A stretch of DNA of 64,000 bases from Brevibacillus sp. (lineage in GTDB: Bacteria; Bacillota; Bacilli; Brevibacillales; Brevibacillaceae): the NCBI GenBank assembly GCA_017656235.1, contig JACDOF010000015.1:1-64000 (forward strand), written 5' to 3'. This document shows, piece after piece, positions 9,213-17,384 of this stretch (the stretch's first letter is position 1; every line of letters begins with the position of its first letter). Under the pieces are notes generated by a model. The model ran no database searches and was not told the origin of the DNA. It saw only the letters and a list, made by a program, of their open reading frames with translations. The position numbers and the translations under genes were made by a program.

Positions 9213-9295
9213 AAAACGTTTTCTAATTAATCTTATCAAAAATTGAAACGTTTCATTTTCTTCAAATGATACACTCCTTCTGGCGAAACTGTCAA
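9213..9295 (-). promoter_or_regulatory. Promoter and LacI-type operators of the sugar operon
   Basis: On the minus strand a -35 TTGACA (9290-9295) is followed after 18 bases by TATCAT (9266-9271). Downstream lie two CG-centred palindromes, GAAACGTTTC at 9245-9254 and AAAACGTTTT at 9213-9222, the first near the expected transcription start and the second just before the ribosome site. Positions and symmetry fit repression by the adjacent LacI-family protein; CcpA binding to the same CG-centred sites is an alternative. Confidence 0.7.
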
Positions 9296-9364
9296 GCGTT
9301 CATACCCCACAACGACGAATGACCATGATGGCAATATTGTATGCATTTAAGCAAAAATGCGTAT

Positions 9365-9389
9365 AAAAAAGCCGGGCACTCAACCCGGC
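9365..9389 (-). terminator. Intrinsic terminator of aas-lplT
   Basis: GCCGGG (9371-9376) pairs with CCCGGC (9384-9389); read on the minus strand the stem is followed by a run of six T. It lies about 85 bases after the lplT stop. Confidence 0.8.
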
Positions 9390-9472
9390 GTGAATAATCA
9401 TCCAATATGAGAGAACATATTTTTTACTCTACTACTGCCCACGGGGGCAATATAGTCTAAACATACCGGTAC

Positions 9473-10669
9473 TCAAGCCGCTTTCACCACTCTTTTCACC
9501 GTCTGCAGGTAGACGAGGAACAGACACAACAGCAAGCCCTGCACCATAATCGCCCCGGATACGGACAGGCCCAGGTAAACCACGGTGTAGTAACATCCGG
9601 AGCCAATCAGCATCAGCAGGTTTTCCAGCAGGTTCTGCACCGCAATCGTCTTCCCCGCTCCGATCAGCCTGCTGCCTTCTTCCTGGAGGATCGTATTCAT
9701 CGGTACGATAAACACGCCGCCCATAAAACCGACCGCCAGCAAAAAGAGAATGGTCAGGCTCGTTACGGGAACGTGCGGGAACAGCAGGATCAACACCATC
9801 ATGCCGAATCCGTACAGCACAGACCGGTAGAAGCGGCTCAGCGGTATCATCCGGGTGGACAGAAACGCGCCGACGATGATCCCGACCGACGTCGTGGCCA
9901 GGATTAGCGAGACGGAGACGTCCTTTGGATTCAATCCCAGCGCAAGCGGGATCCAGGCCAGCACCGCAATGCGCAGCACAGCCGAACTCATCCAAAAACT
10001 GCTGGTCCCAATCAGACAAAACCTGGTCGATGGATGGCACAGCAGCTGCTGCACATTCCTGAAAAAGCGGGACACCTCCGCAGCGTAGTGAATGGTTGGA
10101 TCTCCGCCGCTGCGCGGGATCCAAAAAGTCATCAGCACGGACGTAAGGTACATCGTCAGGCAGACCAGCGAAGAGGTCGCTGCCGTCGTCAGCGAAGCGA
10201 CAGCTCCTCCCCCGCCGATGCCGGTCAGGATGGCAATAATGGTGTAGGCTTCGATCCGTGCATTGGCCCGAAACAGTTCCTGGTCATCGCCGGTTAATTC
10301 CGGCAGAATGCCGTACTTGGCCGGTGAGTAGATCACCGCCCCCACCCCGACGGTGAAGTAGCACAACATCAGAAGCAGGATATTGGCCGGATCAATCATC
10401 ATCAACAGCAGGACACCCAGCACTTTTACCAGATTGCCGATGACCAGCACCAGTGCCTTCGGATGCTTGTCGGCGAAGGGGCCGACCAGCGGCGCAAGCA
10501 GGATATAAGGCAGGAAAAAGGCCATCGAGACCAGCGCCAGGGCGGCGGAGGAGAATCCGTTGTCGGTCAGCAGATTGGCGATGACGAACAAAATCATGTT
10601 GTCGGCAAAAGCGGACAGAAACTGGGTCAGATACAGCGCCGAAAGCGGATTAAGCCGTTGTCGTCTCAC
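9473..10669 (-). CDS. lplT: Lysophospholipid transporter, LplT-like MFS protein
   Basis: Twelve-helix major facilitator protein expected to flip lysophospholipids to the inner leaflet for re-acylation by Aas. The start region LNPLSALYLTQFLSAFADNMILFVIANLL and GPFADKHPKALVLVIGN (the MFS loop 2-3 motif) are as in LplT. The GTG at 10669 is chosen: AAGGAGG lies eight bases upstream and the 398 residues match the family, whereas the longer frame to 10927 merely runs antisense-like through the aas 3' end. It overlaps the aas gene by 20 bases, so the two are translationally coupled. Confidence 0.9.
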   Translation of the reverse strand: MRRQRLNPLSALYLTQFLSAFADNMILFVIANLLTDNGFSSAALALVSMAFFLPYILLAPLVGPFADKHPKALVLVIGNLVKVLGVLLLMMIDPANILLLMLCYFTVGVGAVIYSPAKYGILPELTGDDQELFRANARIEAYTIIAILTGIGGGGAVASLTTAATSSLVCLTMYLTSVLMTFWIPRSGGDPTIHYAAEVSRFFRNVQQLLCHPSTRFCLIGTSSFWMSSAVLRIAVLAWIPLALGLNPKDVSVSLILATTSVGIIVGAFLSTRMIPLSRFYRSVLYGFGMMVLILLFPHVPVTSLTILFLLAVGFMGGVFIVPMNTILQEEGSRLIGAGKTIAVQNLLENLLMLIGSGCYYTVVYLGLSVSGAIMVQGLLLCLFLVYLQTVKRVVKAA

Positions 10670-12779
10670 GAATGCCGCCTCCTTGTTCTGCCATCTGTCT
10701 GAGTGTGACGTAATCGGTTTTGCCGCTGGCAAGCAGCGGAAGTCTCTCCAGCACCTGCACGGTGTGGGGCAAAAGGAGCGGCGAGTAGCCGTTGTCCGCC
10801 AGGAACTGCCGCAGCGGGGCGATTTGTACAGCGGGATCGGTCGTATAGAGGATGATCCGCTCTCCCTTTCTTTGATCACCAATCGAGACGCAGGCCACTT
10901 CGGCGTGCCCAAAACATTGTTCCGCAAGCGACTCCACCTGATTCAGCGAAACCATCTCTCCGCCAATCTTGGCAAACCGCTTCAGGCGCGACTGAATCGT
11001 CAGGAAACCCTGTGAATCGATGCTGACCACGTCGCCCGTCCTGTACCAGGTGTCCGCCGCCACGAACCCTTTGCCGTGAAGCAAATAGCCCTTCATCACA
11101 TTGGGGCCCTGTACAAGCAGTTCGCCGCCGTCGGCGATCCCTTCCACCGCTTCCAGCCTGTAGGCAATACCCGGCAGGAGCCGCCCCACCGTTCCCTTCT
11201 GATGGGCCAGCGGCGTGTTGAGCGAAAGGATCGGAGAGGTCTCTGTCGCACCGTATCCTTCAAAGATGCGTACGCCAAACTTCTCCTGCCACAACTGGCG
11301 CACCTCGTCCTTCAGCTTTTCCGCTCCGGCGAAGACGTACCGCAGCGCGTAAAAGTTGTAGGGATGTGCCTGTTTGCCGTATCCGGCAAGGAACGTAGAG
11401 GTGCCAAACAGGATTGTCACATTCTGGTCGTAACAAAGCTCGGCAATGACCTTGTAGTGCAGCGGACTGGGATACAGAAAAACCGGCACCCCGGACAAGA
11501 TGGGCAGGAGTGTCCCCGCTGTCAGTCCGAAACTGTGAAACATCGGCAGCGCATTTAAAATCTTGTCGCGCGATGTGAAATCTATCACGCTTTTGACCTG
11601 CTGGATGTTGGCGTAGAGATTTTCATGCGTCAGCACGACTCCCTTGGGCTTGCTTTCGCTGCCGGAGGTAAACAGAATCAGTTCTCCCGTCTCCGCTGCC
11701 GCTTTTTTGCCCAGCAGATAAGCGAACAGACCGCCAAGTTTGTCTTTCGGCGTGATTGTCTCACGGATATCCTCCAGATAAAGAAGTGATACCTGCTGCT
11801 CCAGTCCGTTAACCAGCCGATCCAGTTTCCCTTTTTCCACAAAGGTGCGCGAGGTGATGACGGTGTAGACACCGGCCGTTTCGCAGCAGTCGAGCAGGGT
11901 GCGTGCCCCATGCGAGAAGTTCAGGATGGCCGGTGTTTTTCCAATCTGAAACAAGGCAAACAGGAGTACCGTGTGTCCAACCGAGGTGGGCAGCAGAATC
12001 CCCACCTGTTGATTGGCGGTCAGGAGGGGCTTCAGCTTCCTGCCCAGCACGTAGCTTGCCATCAACAGCTTGCGGTAGCTGACTCTTGAGCTGAGGTCTT
12101 TGGCAATCTCCCGGCTTTTGCCGTGTGTCCTGGCCGCTTCGAGCGCTTCATCAAACAGGTTCACCCGCGGTTTCATCCGGGAGGCAAACAGTTCTTCCTG
12201 CATCGTCCGCAGGATGTAGTCGCTCGCGGCTGCCTTTTGCTCTCTCATCGGTTTGTGTTCGTCCCGCTTCAGCGTAAACGGTGCCCCCACCCGGATTGTA
12301 ACCGGCGGAAACCACCGGCGCTTCACTTTTCCTTTCAGATAGGAAAACCGGGAGTGTTCCAGTCCGATGATCGTTACCGGATAAACCGGCACACCGGTTT
12401 TGAGCGCCAGATAGCCGACACCGCTGTACATCTTCATCAATCCGCCTGTCGTCGTAATCCGCCCCTCCGGGAAGATGACCAGCGACCCTCCCGCATTGAT
12501 CACCCGGAGCATGCGGCGAATCGAATACGGATTGAGCGGATCGACGGTGATGTGGCGGCAAAAGCGCATGACAATTGCGAACTTGCGGGCAATCTCCGTG
12601 TTGGCCACAAATGTCACCGAAGGCGGCAGATACAGTGACAGCAAGACAGCATCCAACAACGAGACGTGATTGGGAATAATCAAAGACGGTTGTGAGAAAT
12701 CGATGTTTTGGATGCCCTGCATGCGAATCCGAAAGCAAAGAGTCAGAATCCACTTGATTAACGGTCGAATCAAAACCAT
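10650..12779 (-). CDS. aas: Bifunctional lysophospholipid acyltransferase / acyl-ACP synthetase
   Basis: Activates fatty acids on ACP and transfers them to 2-acyl-glycerophosphoethanolamine-type lysolipids at the membrane. The N-terminal PlsC-like domain has the HX4D motif in NHVSLLD (His 38, Asp 43) and FPEGRIT near 100; the C-terminal AMP-binding half has LILFTSGSESKPKG, YGATETSPI and YRTGDVV. ATG 12779 gives 709 residues, near the 719 of E. coli Aas; the in-frame extension to 12941 would run through a predicted FapR site. Upstream of lplT in one operon. The predicted lipid-responsive operator 86 bases before the start suggests control with fatty-acid synthesis. Confidence 0.92.
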   Translation of the reverse strand: MVLIRPLIKWILTLCFRIRMQGIQNIDFSQPSLIIPNHVSLLDAVLLSLYLPPSVTFVANTEIARKFAIVMRFCRHITVDPLNPYSIRRMLRVINAGGSLVIFPEGRITTTGGLMKMYSGVGYLALKTGVPVYPVTIIGLEHSRFSYLKGKVKRRWFPPVTIRVGAPFTLKRDEHKPMREQKAAASDYILRTMQEELFASRMKPRVNLFDEALEAARTHGKSREIAKDLSSRVSYRKLLMASYVLGRKLKPLLTANQQVGILLPTSVGHTVLLFALFQIGKTPAILNFSHGARTLLDCCETAGVYTVITSRTFVEKGKLDRLVNGLEQQVSLLYLEDIRETITPKDKLGGLFAYLLGKKAAAETGELILFTSGSESKPKGVVLTHENLYANIQQVKSVIDFTSRDKILNALPMFHSFGLTAGTLLPILSGVPVFLYPSPLHYKVIAELCYDQNVTILFGTSTFLAGYGKQAHPYNFYALRYVFAGAEKLKDEVRQLWQEKFGVRIFEGYGATETSPILSLNTPLAHQKGTVGRLLPGIAYRLEAVEGIADGGELLVQGPNVMKGYLLHGKGFVAADTWYRTGDVVSIDSQGFLTIQSRLKRFAKIGGEMVSLNQVESLAEQCFGHAEVACVSIGDQRKGERIILYTTDPAVQIAPLRQFLADNGYSPLLLPHTVQVLERLPLLASGKTDYVTLRQMAEQGGGIRETTTA

Positions 12780-12864
12780 ATGAGACCACACCTTTTTTGA
12801 AATGATGAACCTGTTTATGTACCATTCTAAGGTGCGGCCGATTTTGGAAAAGTACCAACTTTCT

Positions 12865-12881
12865 TTGGTACCTGGTCCTAA
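12865..12881 (-). promoter_or_regulatory. Predicted FapR operator upstream of aas
   Basis: On the minus strand the 17-mer TTAGGACCAGGTACCAA differs at two or three positions from the palindromic FapR consensus TTAGTACCTGGTACTAA known from Bacillus lipid genes. It lies 86 bases upstream of the aas start codon, in front of a gene pair for phospholipid repair. No clear sigma-A promoter was identified around it. Confidence 0.6.
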
Positions 12882-12943
12882 CCGCTGATCGTAATAGCCT
12901 GTGCAGGGTTGGAGACGGGGCTGCATAACGGCCGAATCCATGC

Positions 12944-12969
12944 AAAAAGCTCCCCGCCACGGAGGAGCT
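12944..12969 (-). terminator. Intrinsic terminator of the two-component operon
   Basis: AGCTCC (12948-12953) pairs with GGAGCT (12964-12969), and on the minus strand the stem is followed by five T. The stem overlaps the response-regulator stop codon region. Confidence 0.75.
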
Positions 12970-13606
12970 ACAACATTTTCTTCTGTTTGGCAATCTGGGC
13001 CGCTTCTTTGCTTGATTTGGCGCCCATTTTTTTTAAAATGCGGTTGATGTGGTTTTTGATCGTCCGCTTGGTGATGTGCAGGGTTTTTTCGATTTGTGAT
13101 TGGGTATGCCCCTGGTAGATCAGCTGCAGGATCTCTTTTTCAGCGGGAGAGAGCAGCCGCTGGTTTTCTTCCTGTTTCATTCGGACGAACTCGCTGCGAA
13201 GCGCTTCGGCGGCAGTTGGGTGGATCGCCGACTGTCGCTGATGGGCGGCTCGAATGGCGCCCGGAATCGCTTTAAAGTCCACTTTGCTGATGTAGTTCAC
13301 CACGCCTGCGGAAAAGGAGTCGATGATCACGTCCTGCTGCGTCAGCGAGGTCAGCATGATAATCGTACAGTCCGGATTGAACCGGGTCAGTTCGTAGGCG
13401 ACCTCGATACCGTCCAGGTTGTTCTCCGTCAGGTTAATGTCCAGCAGGACGACATCCACCTCCAACTGCCGGTACAGCCCAATCGCCTCTTCGCCCGTTG
13501 CCGCTTCTCCCGCGACGATCAGATCAGCCTCCTGTGACAGGTAATCGACCAATCCCCTTCGCCATGCATCATCATCTTCCACCACCAGAATCCGGATCTT
13601 GTCCAT
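12968..13606 (-). CDS. Response regulator, NarL/LuxR type
   Basis: Receiver domain (residues 1-125) with acidic pocket EDD at 10-12, phosphoacceptor Asp 56 in VVLLDINL, Thr/Ser in MLTS and the conserved Lys in YISKVDF. A C-terminal LuxR helix-turn-helix follows: LSPAEKEILQLIYQGHTQSQIEKTLHITKRTIKNHI. The ATG at 13606 follows AAAGGAGG and overlaps the kinase gene by 35 bases. Target genes are unknown; the neighbours do not identify the stimulus. Confidence 0.92.
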   Translation of the reverse strand: MDKIRILVVEDDDAWRRGLVDYLSQEADLIVAGEAATGEEAIGLYRQLEVDVVLLDINLTENNLDGIEVAYELTRFNPDCTIIMLTSLTQQDVIIDSFSAGVVNYISKVDFKAIPGAIRAAHQRQSAIHPTAAEALRSEFVRMKQEENQRLLSPAEKEILQLIYQGHTQSQIEKTLHITKRTIKNHINRILKKMGAKSSKEAAQIAKQKKML

Positions 13607-14999
13607 CGTATCCCTCCTTTCGGGACGGCTGGTCTCGAAGCACGCGCTTCTGCGGGAAATACAGGTAGACGGTCGTCCCTTCTCCCTTGACGCTCTCAAT
13701 CTCCAGCATGCCCTGGTGTTTCTGCATCACGTTGTAACAGTAAGACAGACCCAGTCCGTAGTTCTGTCCCTGCTTTTTGGTAGAAAAAAACGGATCCATC
13801 ACATAGGGCAGATTTTCTTTGGAAATCCCCGCTCCCGTGTCGGCAACTGCCACAACCAGATATTTGCGGGTCTCATACATGCGAACCGTCAGCAGTCCAC
13901 CCGGATGCAGCGCTTCCAGCGCATTCATGCAGAGGTTGGCGAGCACTTCCTTCAGATGGACGGGATCAGCCAGGATGGTGACAGATTCATCCAGATCCAT
14001 TTGCACCTCTGCCTGTACCTTCTCGACGTACGGCGTCAAATCATGCAGGACGCGCTTCACCAGTGAAGAGAGGGGGATCGCTTCTTTTTTCAACACGATG
14101 TCCTGAATCTGACCCTGGATCCGCTTGGCCATCTCCAGGATGTTGTGGGTGGATTGCAGCAGGACCCCGATGTCCTCTTCCATCTGCTGCTGCTTGTTCG
14201 GGGAGGCGTAGGAACGTATCCGTTCCGCATACAGCGAAATCTTGCCCAACTCGTTCTTGATCGTGTGATTGACAATCGCGGCACCTGATGTCATCGCGCG
14301 CAGCGTACTGTCCAGGCGCCTTTTTTCCAGCCGCAGCTTAACCCCCAACAGCCCGTATTTCACGCTGATCAACAGAAACAGCACAAACTGGATGGCGACG
14401 ATGATGATGTTGTAACGCCAGGCATCGTAATTGTTCAGAATCCGCATCACGTAAATCGAGATAAAGACAAACGACAGAGGCAGAATCACCAGAATATTGT
14501 TGATAAAGCGGCTTTTGCGAACAATCGGGTCGCGCTCCGTCAGATACAGATACACCAGAATCCAGCAGGCCAGAAGAAAATACGGGATGACCCACAGCAC
14601 CATGGCCCAGTAGTTGATGGCCAGCACCGGGTAGATCGGTGTGATGGCCAGCATGATCAGCGGCGGAACCAGGGCTGCGTACGTAACCAGCCGCTTCACC
14701 CTGCGGGACCAAAACTCGCCGTAATGGACGGCAAACATGAGAAAGGTATACGGCAGTCCCGTTTGACAGACAAAAGACGAGACGCGGCTGAGCATCGCCA
14801 GCGCCGGCTCAAGCAGTGGATGGGCTGCCATGTACGGCCTGAAGAACGGATACAGTTCCTCATCAATGACGGCGGCGAAGTACCCCAGTCCGCCGACAAA
14901 GGCTGTCGCACTGCCCCAGCGGATGGAGGTGCGTTTGGGATCGGTAAACAACACCAGCAGCGCAAAGGTCCAAATGGCAATCAGAATGGCAACGAGCAC
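13572..14999 (-). CDS. Membrane sensor histidine kinase
   Basis: A 475-residue kinase partnered with the response regulator at 12968-13606. Residues 1-225 hold about seven hydrophobic segments with no extracytoplasmic sensor domain, so the stimulus is probably sensed within or at the membrane. The H-box is VNHTIKNELGK with His 245; N-box NLCMNALEAL, G1 VADTGAGI, F-box DPFFSTKKQG and G2 NYGLGLSY follow. The HTIKNELGK form of the H-box and seven-helix topology resemble 7TM-type kinases. GTG start at 14999 with AGGGG eight bases upstream. Confidence 0.9.
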   Translation of the reverse strand: MLVAILIAIWTFALLVLFTDPKRTSIRWGSATAFVGGLGYFAAVIDEELYPFFRPYMAAHPLLEPALAMLSRVSSFVCQTGLPYTFLMFAVHYGEFWSRRVKRLVTYAALVPPLIMLAITPIYPVLAINYWAMVLWVIPYFLLACWILVYLYLTERDPIVRKSRFINNILVILPLSFVFISIYVMRILNNYDAWRYNIIIVAIQFVLFLLISVKYGLLGVKLRLEKRRLDSTLRAMTSGAAIVNHTIKNELGKISLYAERIRSYASPNKQQQMEEDIGVLLQSTHNILEMAKRIQGQIQDIVLKKEAIPLSSLVKRVLHDLTPYVEKVQAEVQMDLDESVTILADPVHLKEVLANLCMNALEALHPGGLLTVRMYETRKYLVVAVADTGAGISKENLPYVMDPFFSTKKQGQNYGLGLSYCYNVMQKHQGMLEIESVKGEGTTVYLYFPQKRVLRDQPSRKEGYDGQDPDSGGGR

Positions 15000-15361
15000 G
15001 ATTTAAAACCCCTATACATGTCAGATCGGTCTTGCGAGCACCAAGTGTGAACAAGAGATTGATGCAGATTGCTATCATGTATTATATCAGAGAAGCGGAT
15101 GCACGTTTGTACCGATCCGTTTGCATTCAAAAAAAACAAAGCGTGGCGATTCCCGGCAGACAGCCAAAGAATTGCCCCACATCCAAGCGTCCGTATCCGT
15201 TGTGCTGTCATCTCTGGCGAAGTATACTGATGAATAATAGTTGATCAAGCTGGGTACGATGCGTTTTTCCTGATAAAGCTCGTATGACGGGGCCAGTTTT
15301 TTTGGGCACGATCCTGTCACGGATGGCTCCATGTACTTTGCCAAGGAAGGAGACTTCTAGC

Positions 15362-15544
15362 ATGACCACGATCTTGATTGCTGTCATTCTTCTCGCGGCG
15401 GTCATCGGCACGTTGGCCATCGGCCTCTCGCCGCAGGAAAAGGACTATGGCAAGAAAACAAAGCGAAACCTGACCAGATTAAGCTGGCTGTACGTGGTGG
15501 GGACGATCATTTTCATTGCGATTTTTATTTACGGCGCCGAATGA
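15362..15544 (+). CDS. Small two-helix membrane protein, unknown function
   Basis: Sixty residues: a hydrophobic N-terminal helix (TTILIAVILLAAVIGTLAIGL), a charged KDYGKKTKRN loop and a second helix (WLYVVGTIIFIAIFIYG). The ATG follows AAGGAAGGAG by about eight bases. I do not recognise the family. The 360 bases upstream (15000-15361) hold no gene I can support. Confidence 0.65.
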   Translation: MTTILIAVILLAAVIGTLAIGLSPQEKDYGKKTKRNLTRLSWLYVVGTIIFIAIFIYGAE

Positions 15545-15649
15545 CGCCCCTTCTTGTGAATCCTGACTGCTCCGCCTGTGACATCGTCCCTCTTTCCCGA
15601 ATAGGCTGAAACATAGCCGAAACCAACAGGGGAAAGGAACGGGAGATTT

Positions 15650-16267
15650 GTGGAACTGAATCAACTGCCCAGTACAATTTTGACGCGAACCATTACGCAT
15701 CCCAAGGTGACCATTTACATTCCGCAGCTCGCCAATCTGCAAAACAGGCAGGCGGAGGCTCACATCAACAAAACGATCAACCGCCACGTCAATGAGATGA
15801 TCAAACGGCAGGGCTACTACGAGCATCCGGCCCAGACCGAGATGCAGGGCATGTACGAGATCAAAAGCAACGAAAGAGGACTTGTCAGTCTCACCCTGAG
15901 CAACTATGCCTATACCTACCCCATGGCCCACGGCTTGACCTTGATGAGATCGGTCACAGCCGATGTGCAAACGGGGCGAATCTATTCGCTGTCTGAGCTG
16001 TTCAAGCCTGGCAGCGACTATGTGGGGGTGCTGTCGGAGATGGTTCGCCAACAGATCAGGCAGCGGCAAATCCCCACGCTCAGCGAGTTTGTCCGCATCC
16101 GGCCCGACCAGGATTATTACATCGCGGACAAGGCATTGGTCCTGTATTTTCAGACGTACGAAATCTCACCGTACTACGTGGGGCTGCCGATGTTTCCCAT
16201 CTCCGTATACGACCTGCAGTCGATCATCGACGAAGACGGACCGCTTGGCATCATGTCCGCGCAGTGA
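15650..16267 (+). CDS. DUF3298/DUF4163-type (RsiV/PdaC-like) protein
   Basis: A 205-residue protein whose pattern, INKTINRHVNEMI early, then SLTLSNYAYTYPMAHGLT near residue 90, TGRIYSLSELFKPGSDYVGVLSEMV near 115 and a YYIADKALVLYFQTYEISPYYVGLPMFPISV end, matches the DUF3298 fold found in anti-sigma factor RsiV and deacetylase PdaC. No signal peptide or membrane helix is visible, unlike secreted relatives, so it may be cytosolic. GTG start with GGAAAGGAACGGGAG upstream. It may bind a protein or glycan ligand, as the domain binds lysozyme in RsiV; here this is inference. Confidence 0.65.
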   Translation: MELNQLPSTILTRTITHPKVTIYIPQLANLQNRQAEAHINKTINRHVNEMIKRQGYYEHPAQTEMQGMYEIKSNERGLVSLTLSNYAYTYPMAHGLTLMRSVTADVQTGRIYSLSELFKPGSDYVGVLSEMVRQQIRQRQIPTLSEFVRIRPDQDYYIADKALVLYFQTYEISPYYVGLPMFPISVYDLQSIIDEDGPLGIMSAQ

Positions 16268-16272
16268 CCGCA

Positions 16273-16674
16273 TCACTCTTGCCGGGGTGTAAACAACCGT
16301 TCCACTGCATACACCCGGCTGCCATTCAGGCAGAGATGAAGGGATGCGGCCAGGAGAATCAGATCAAACTCGTATCCCGCTCCTTGTCCGCTGCCCAAGA
16401 ATCCCGCCCGGGCCTTAACCGTGACAATTGCTCCCAGCATCAACAGCACAAACAATCCGCTCACCAGACGTGTACCCATCCCGGCGATGAGCAGCGCTCC
16501 TCCGGCCACCTCCAGCAGGACGACCGGGTATGCAAGCTGCCCGGGAAGGCCCAAACCGGAAAAGTGCGCGGCTACGTGGGGAAGACCCGTCTTTATTTTG
16601 GCCAATCCGTGTACCAAAAAGATCGTGCCCACCACAATCCGCAAGATAAACGTACTCCATTCCGCTTTTTTCAT
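16273..16674 (-). CDS. DoxX-family membrane protein
   Basis: A 133-residue four-helix membrane protein beginning with STFILRIVVGTIFLVHGLAKI, followed by FSGLGLPG and a final helix, all typical of DoxX/MhqP-like proteins. Family members are linked to quinone or thiol-stress tolerance, but the role is not established. It converges with the DUF3298 gene, ending six bases from it. No partner gene is visible. Confidence 0.8.
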   Translation of the reverse strand: MKKAEWSTFILRIVVGTIFLVHGLAKIKTGLPHVAAHFSGLGLPGQLAYPVVLLEVAGGALLIAGMGTRLVSGLFVLLMLGAIVTVKARAGFLGSGQGAGYEFDLILLAASLHLCLNGSRVYAVERLFTPRQE

Positions 16675-16712
16675 TCTTCCACCCTCCGCTCGCAGCCGTT
16701 AATCTCTATACG

Positions 16713-16955
16713 ATGGGCGGGCGAGGGGCTATTCAGAAAGAAGGTAGATGCTTGCAACGATTGCTGGACAACGCCTATCTGATCATCATCCTGATTCCGC
16801 TTACCTACAGCATTGTGGACGGCATGGCATTCGGCTTCATCGCCTATCCCGTGCTTAAGCTGCTGCTTGGCAGGACTCGGGATGTATCGGCTGCACTGTA
16901 CGTAATCGCCGGCCTGTTCGTTCTCCACTATGTGCTGCAGGCTGTCAGTCTGTGA
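16713..16955 (+). pseudogene. C-terminal remnant of an NCS2 (AzgA/PbuG-type) purine permease
   Basis: The segment DNAYLIIILIPLTYSIVDG and the following MAFGFIAYPVLKLLLGR reproduce the last two helices of guanine/hypoxanthine permeases, which are normally about 430-450 residues. Only about 65-80 residues are present; the bases upstream run into the DoxX start region and there is no ribosome site. This looks like the 3' stump left by a deletion. Confidence 0.75.
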
Positions 16956-17028
16956 GGAATGTCAGAGCAGCGCCGAGTTGCCCTCGCTTTTCCCCGCCTC
17001 CTTGAGGTAAGGAACGCTTATGCGCAAA

Positions 17029-17064
17029 CAAAAGCCCGTATCACCGGAAAGTGGTACGGGCTTT
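17029..17064 (-). terminator. Intrinsic terminator
   Basis: AAAGCCCGTA (17031-17040) pairs with TACGGGCTTT (17055-17064), followed on the minus strand by TTTTGTTT. It lies just after the HXXEE gene. Confidence 0.75.
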
Positions 17065-17075
17065 ATCACGAAAGT

Positions 17076-17357
17076 TCACGCGATCACACGTCCGATATAC
17101 AGCGCCAGGAACAGCACGGGGAGAAACAAGAAGATTACGGCCACAGCGACCGTGAACTGCCGTGTCGTTGTGTTTGTCGCAGCCAAGAACAGCGGACTGA
17201 CCACACTGTCGCCGACCAGCGCGTGCAGTTCGTCCCGGTGTTCCCTCATCCAACTGGAATAGGTGAGGATTTCCTCCCCATCATGAATCAAAAAGACAAG
17301 CGGAAAGAGCCAAATCAACTGTTTGATCGAAATTTTCTGCCCCCATTTTCCCAACAT
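17076..17357 (-). CDS. HXXEE-domain membrane protein, short form
   Basis: Starts with a basic KWGQKISIKQL segment, then LIWLFPLVFLIHDGEEILT, the HxxEE motif in the first helix that defines this family of putative membrane enzymes. Known members are usually around 150-200 residues with four or more helices; this one stops after 93 residues and two to three helices, followed at once by a terminator. It is therefore either a minimal member or truncated. The NCS2 stump nearby supports local decay. Ribosome site upstream of 17357 is weak. Confidence 0.6.
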   Translation of the reverse strand: MLGKWGQKISIKQLIWLFPLVFLIHDGEEILTYSSWMREHRDELHALVGDSVVSPLFLAATNTTTRQFTVAVAVIFLFLPVLFLALYIGRVIA

Positions 17358-17384
17358 GCCGACTCATCTGTTTCCTTATCCTTT

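Noticed and set aside
10670-10927. N-terminal extension of the LplT frame
   Set aside because: Runs inside aas in another frame, is Arg/Cys/Ser-rich and lacks a ribosome site; GTG 10669 has a strong one.
12780-12941. N-terminal extension of Aas
   Set aside because: Would be translated through the FapR-like operator and is not part of the acyltransferase fold.
15000-15361. Open frames of 70-85 codons on both strands
   Set aside because: No ribosome sites and no domain-like sequence.
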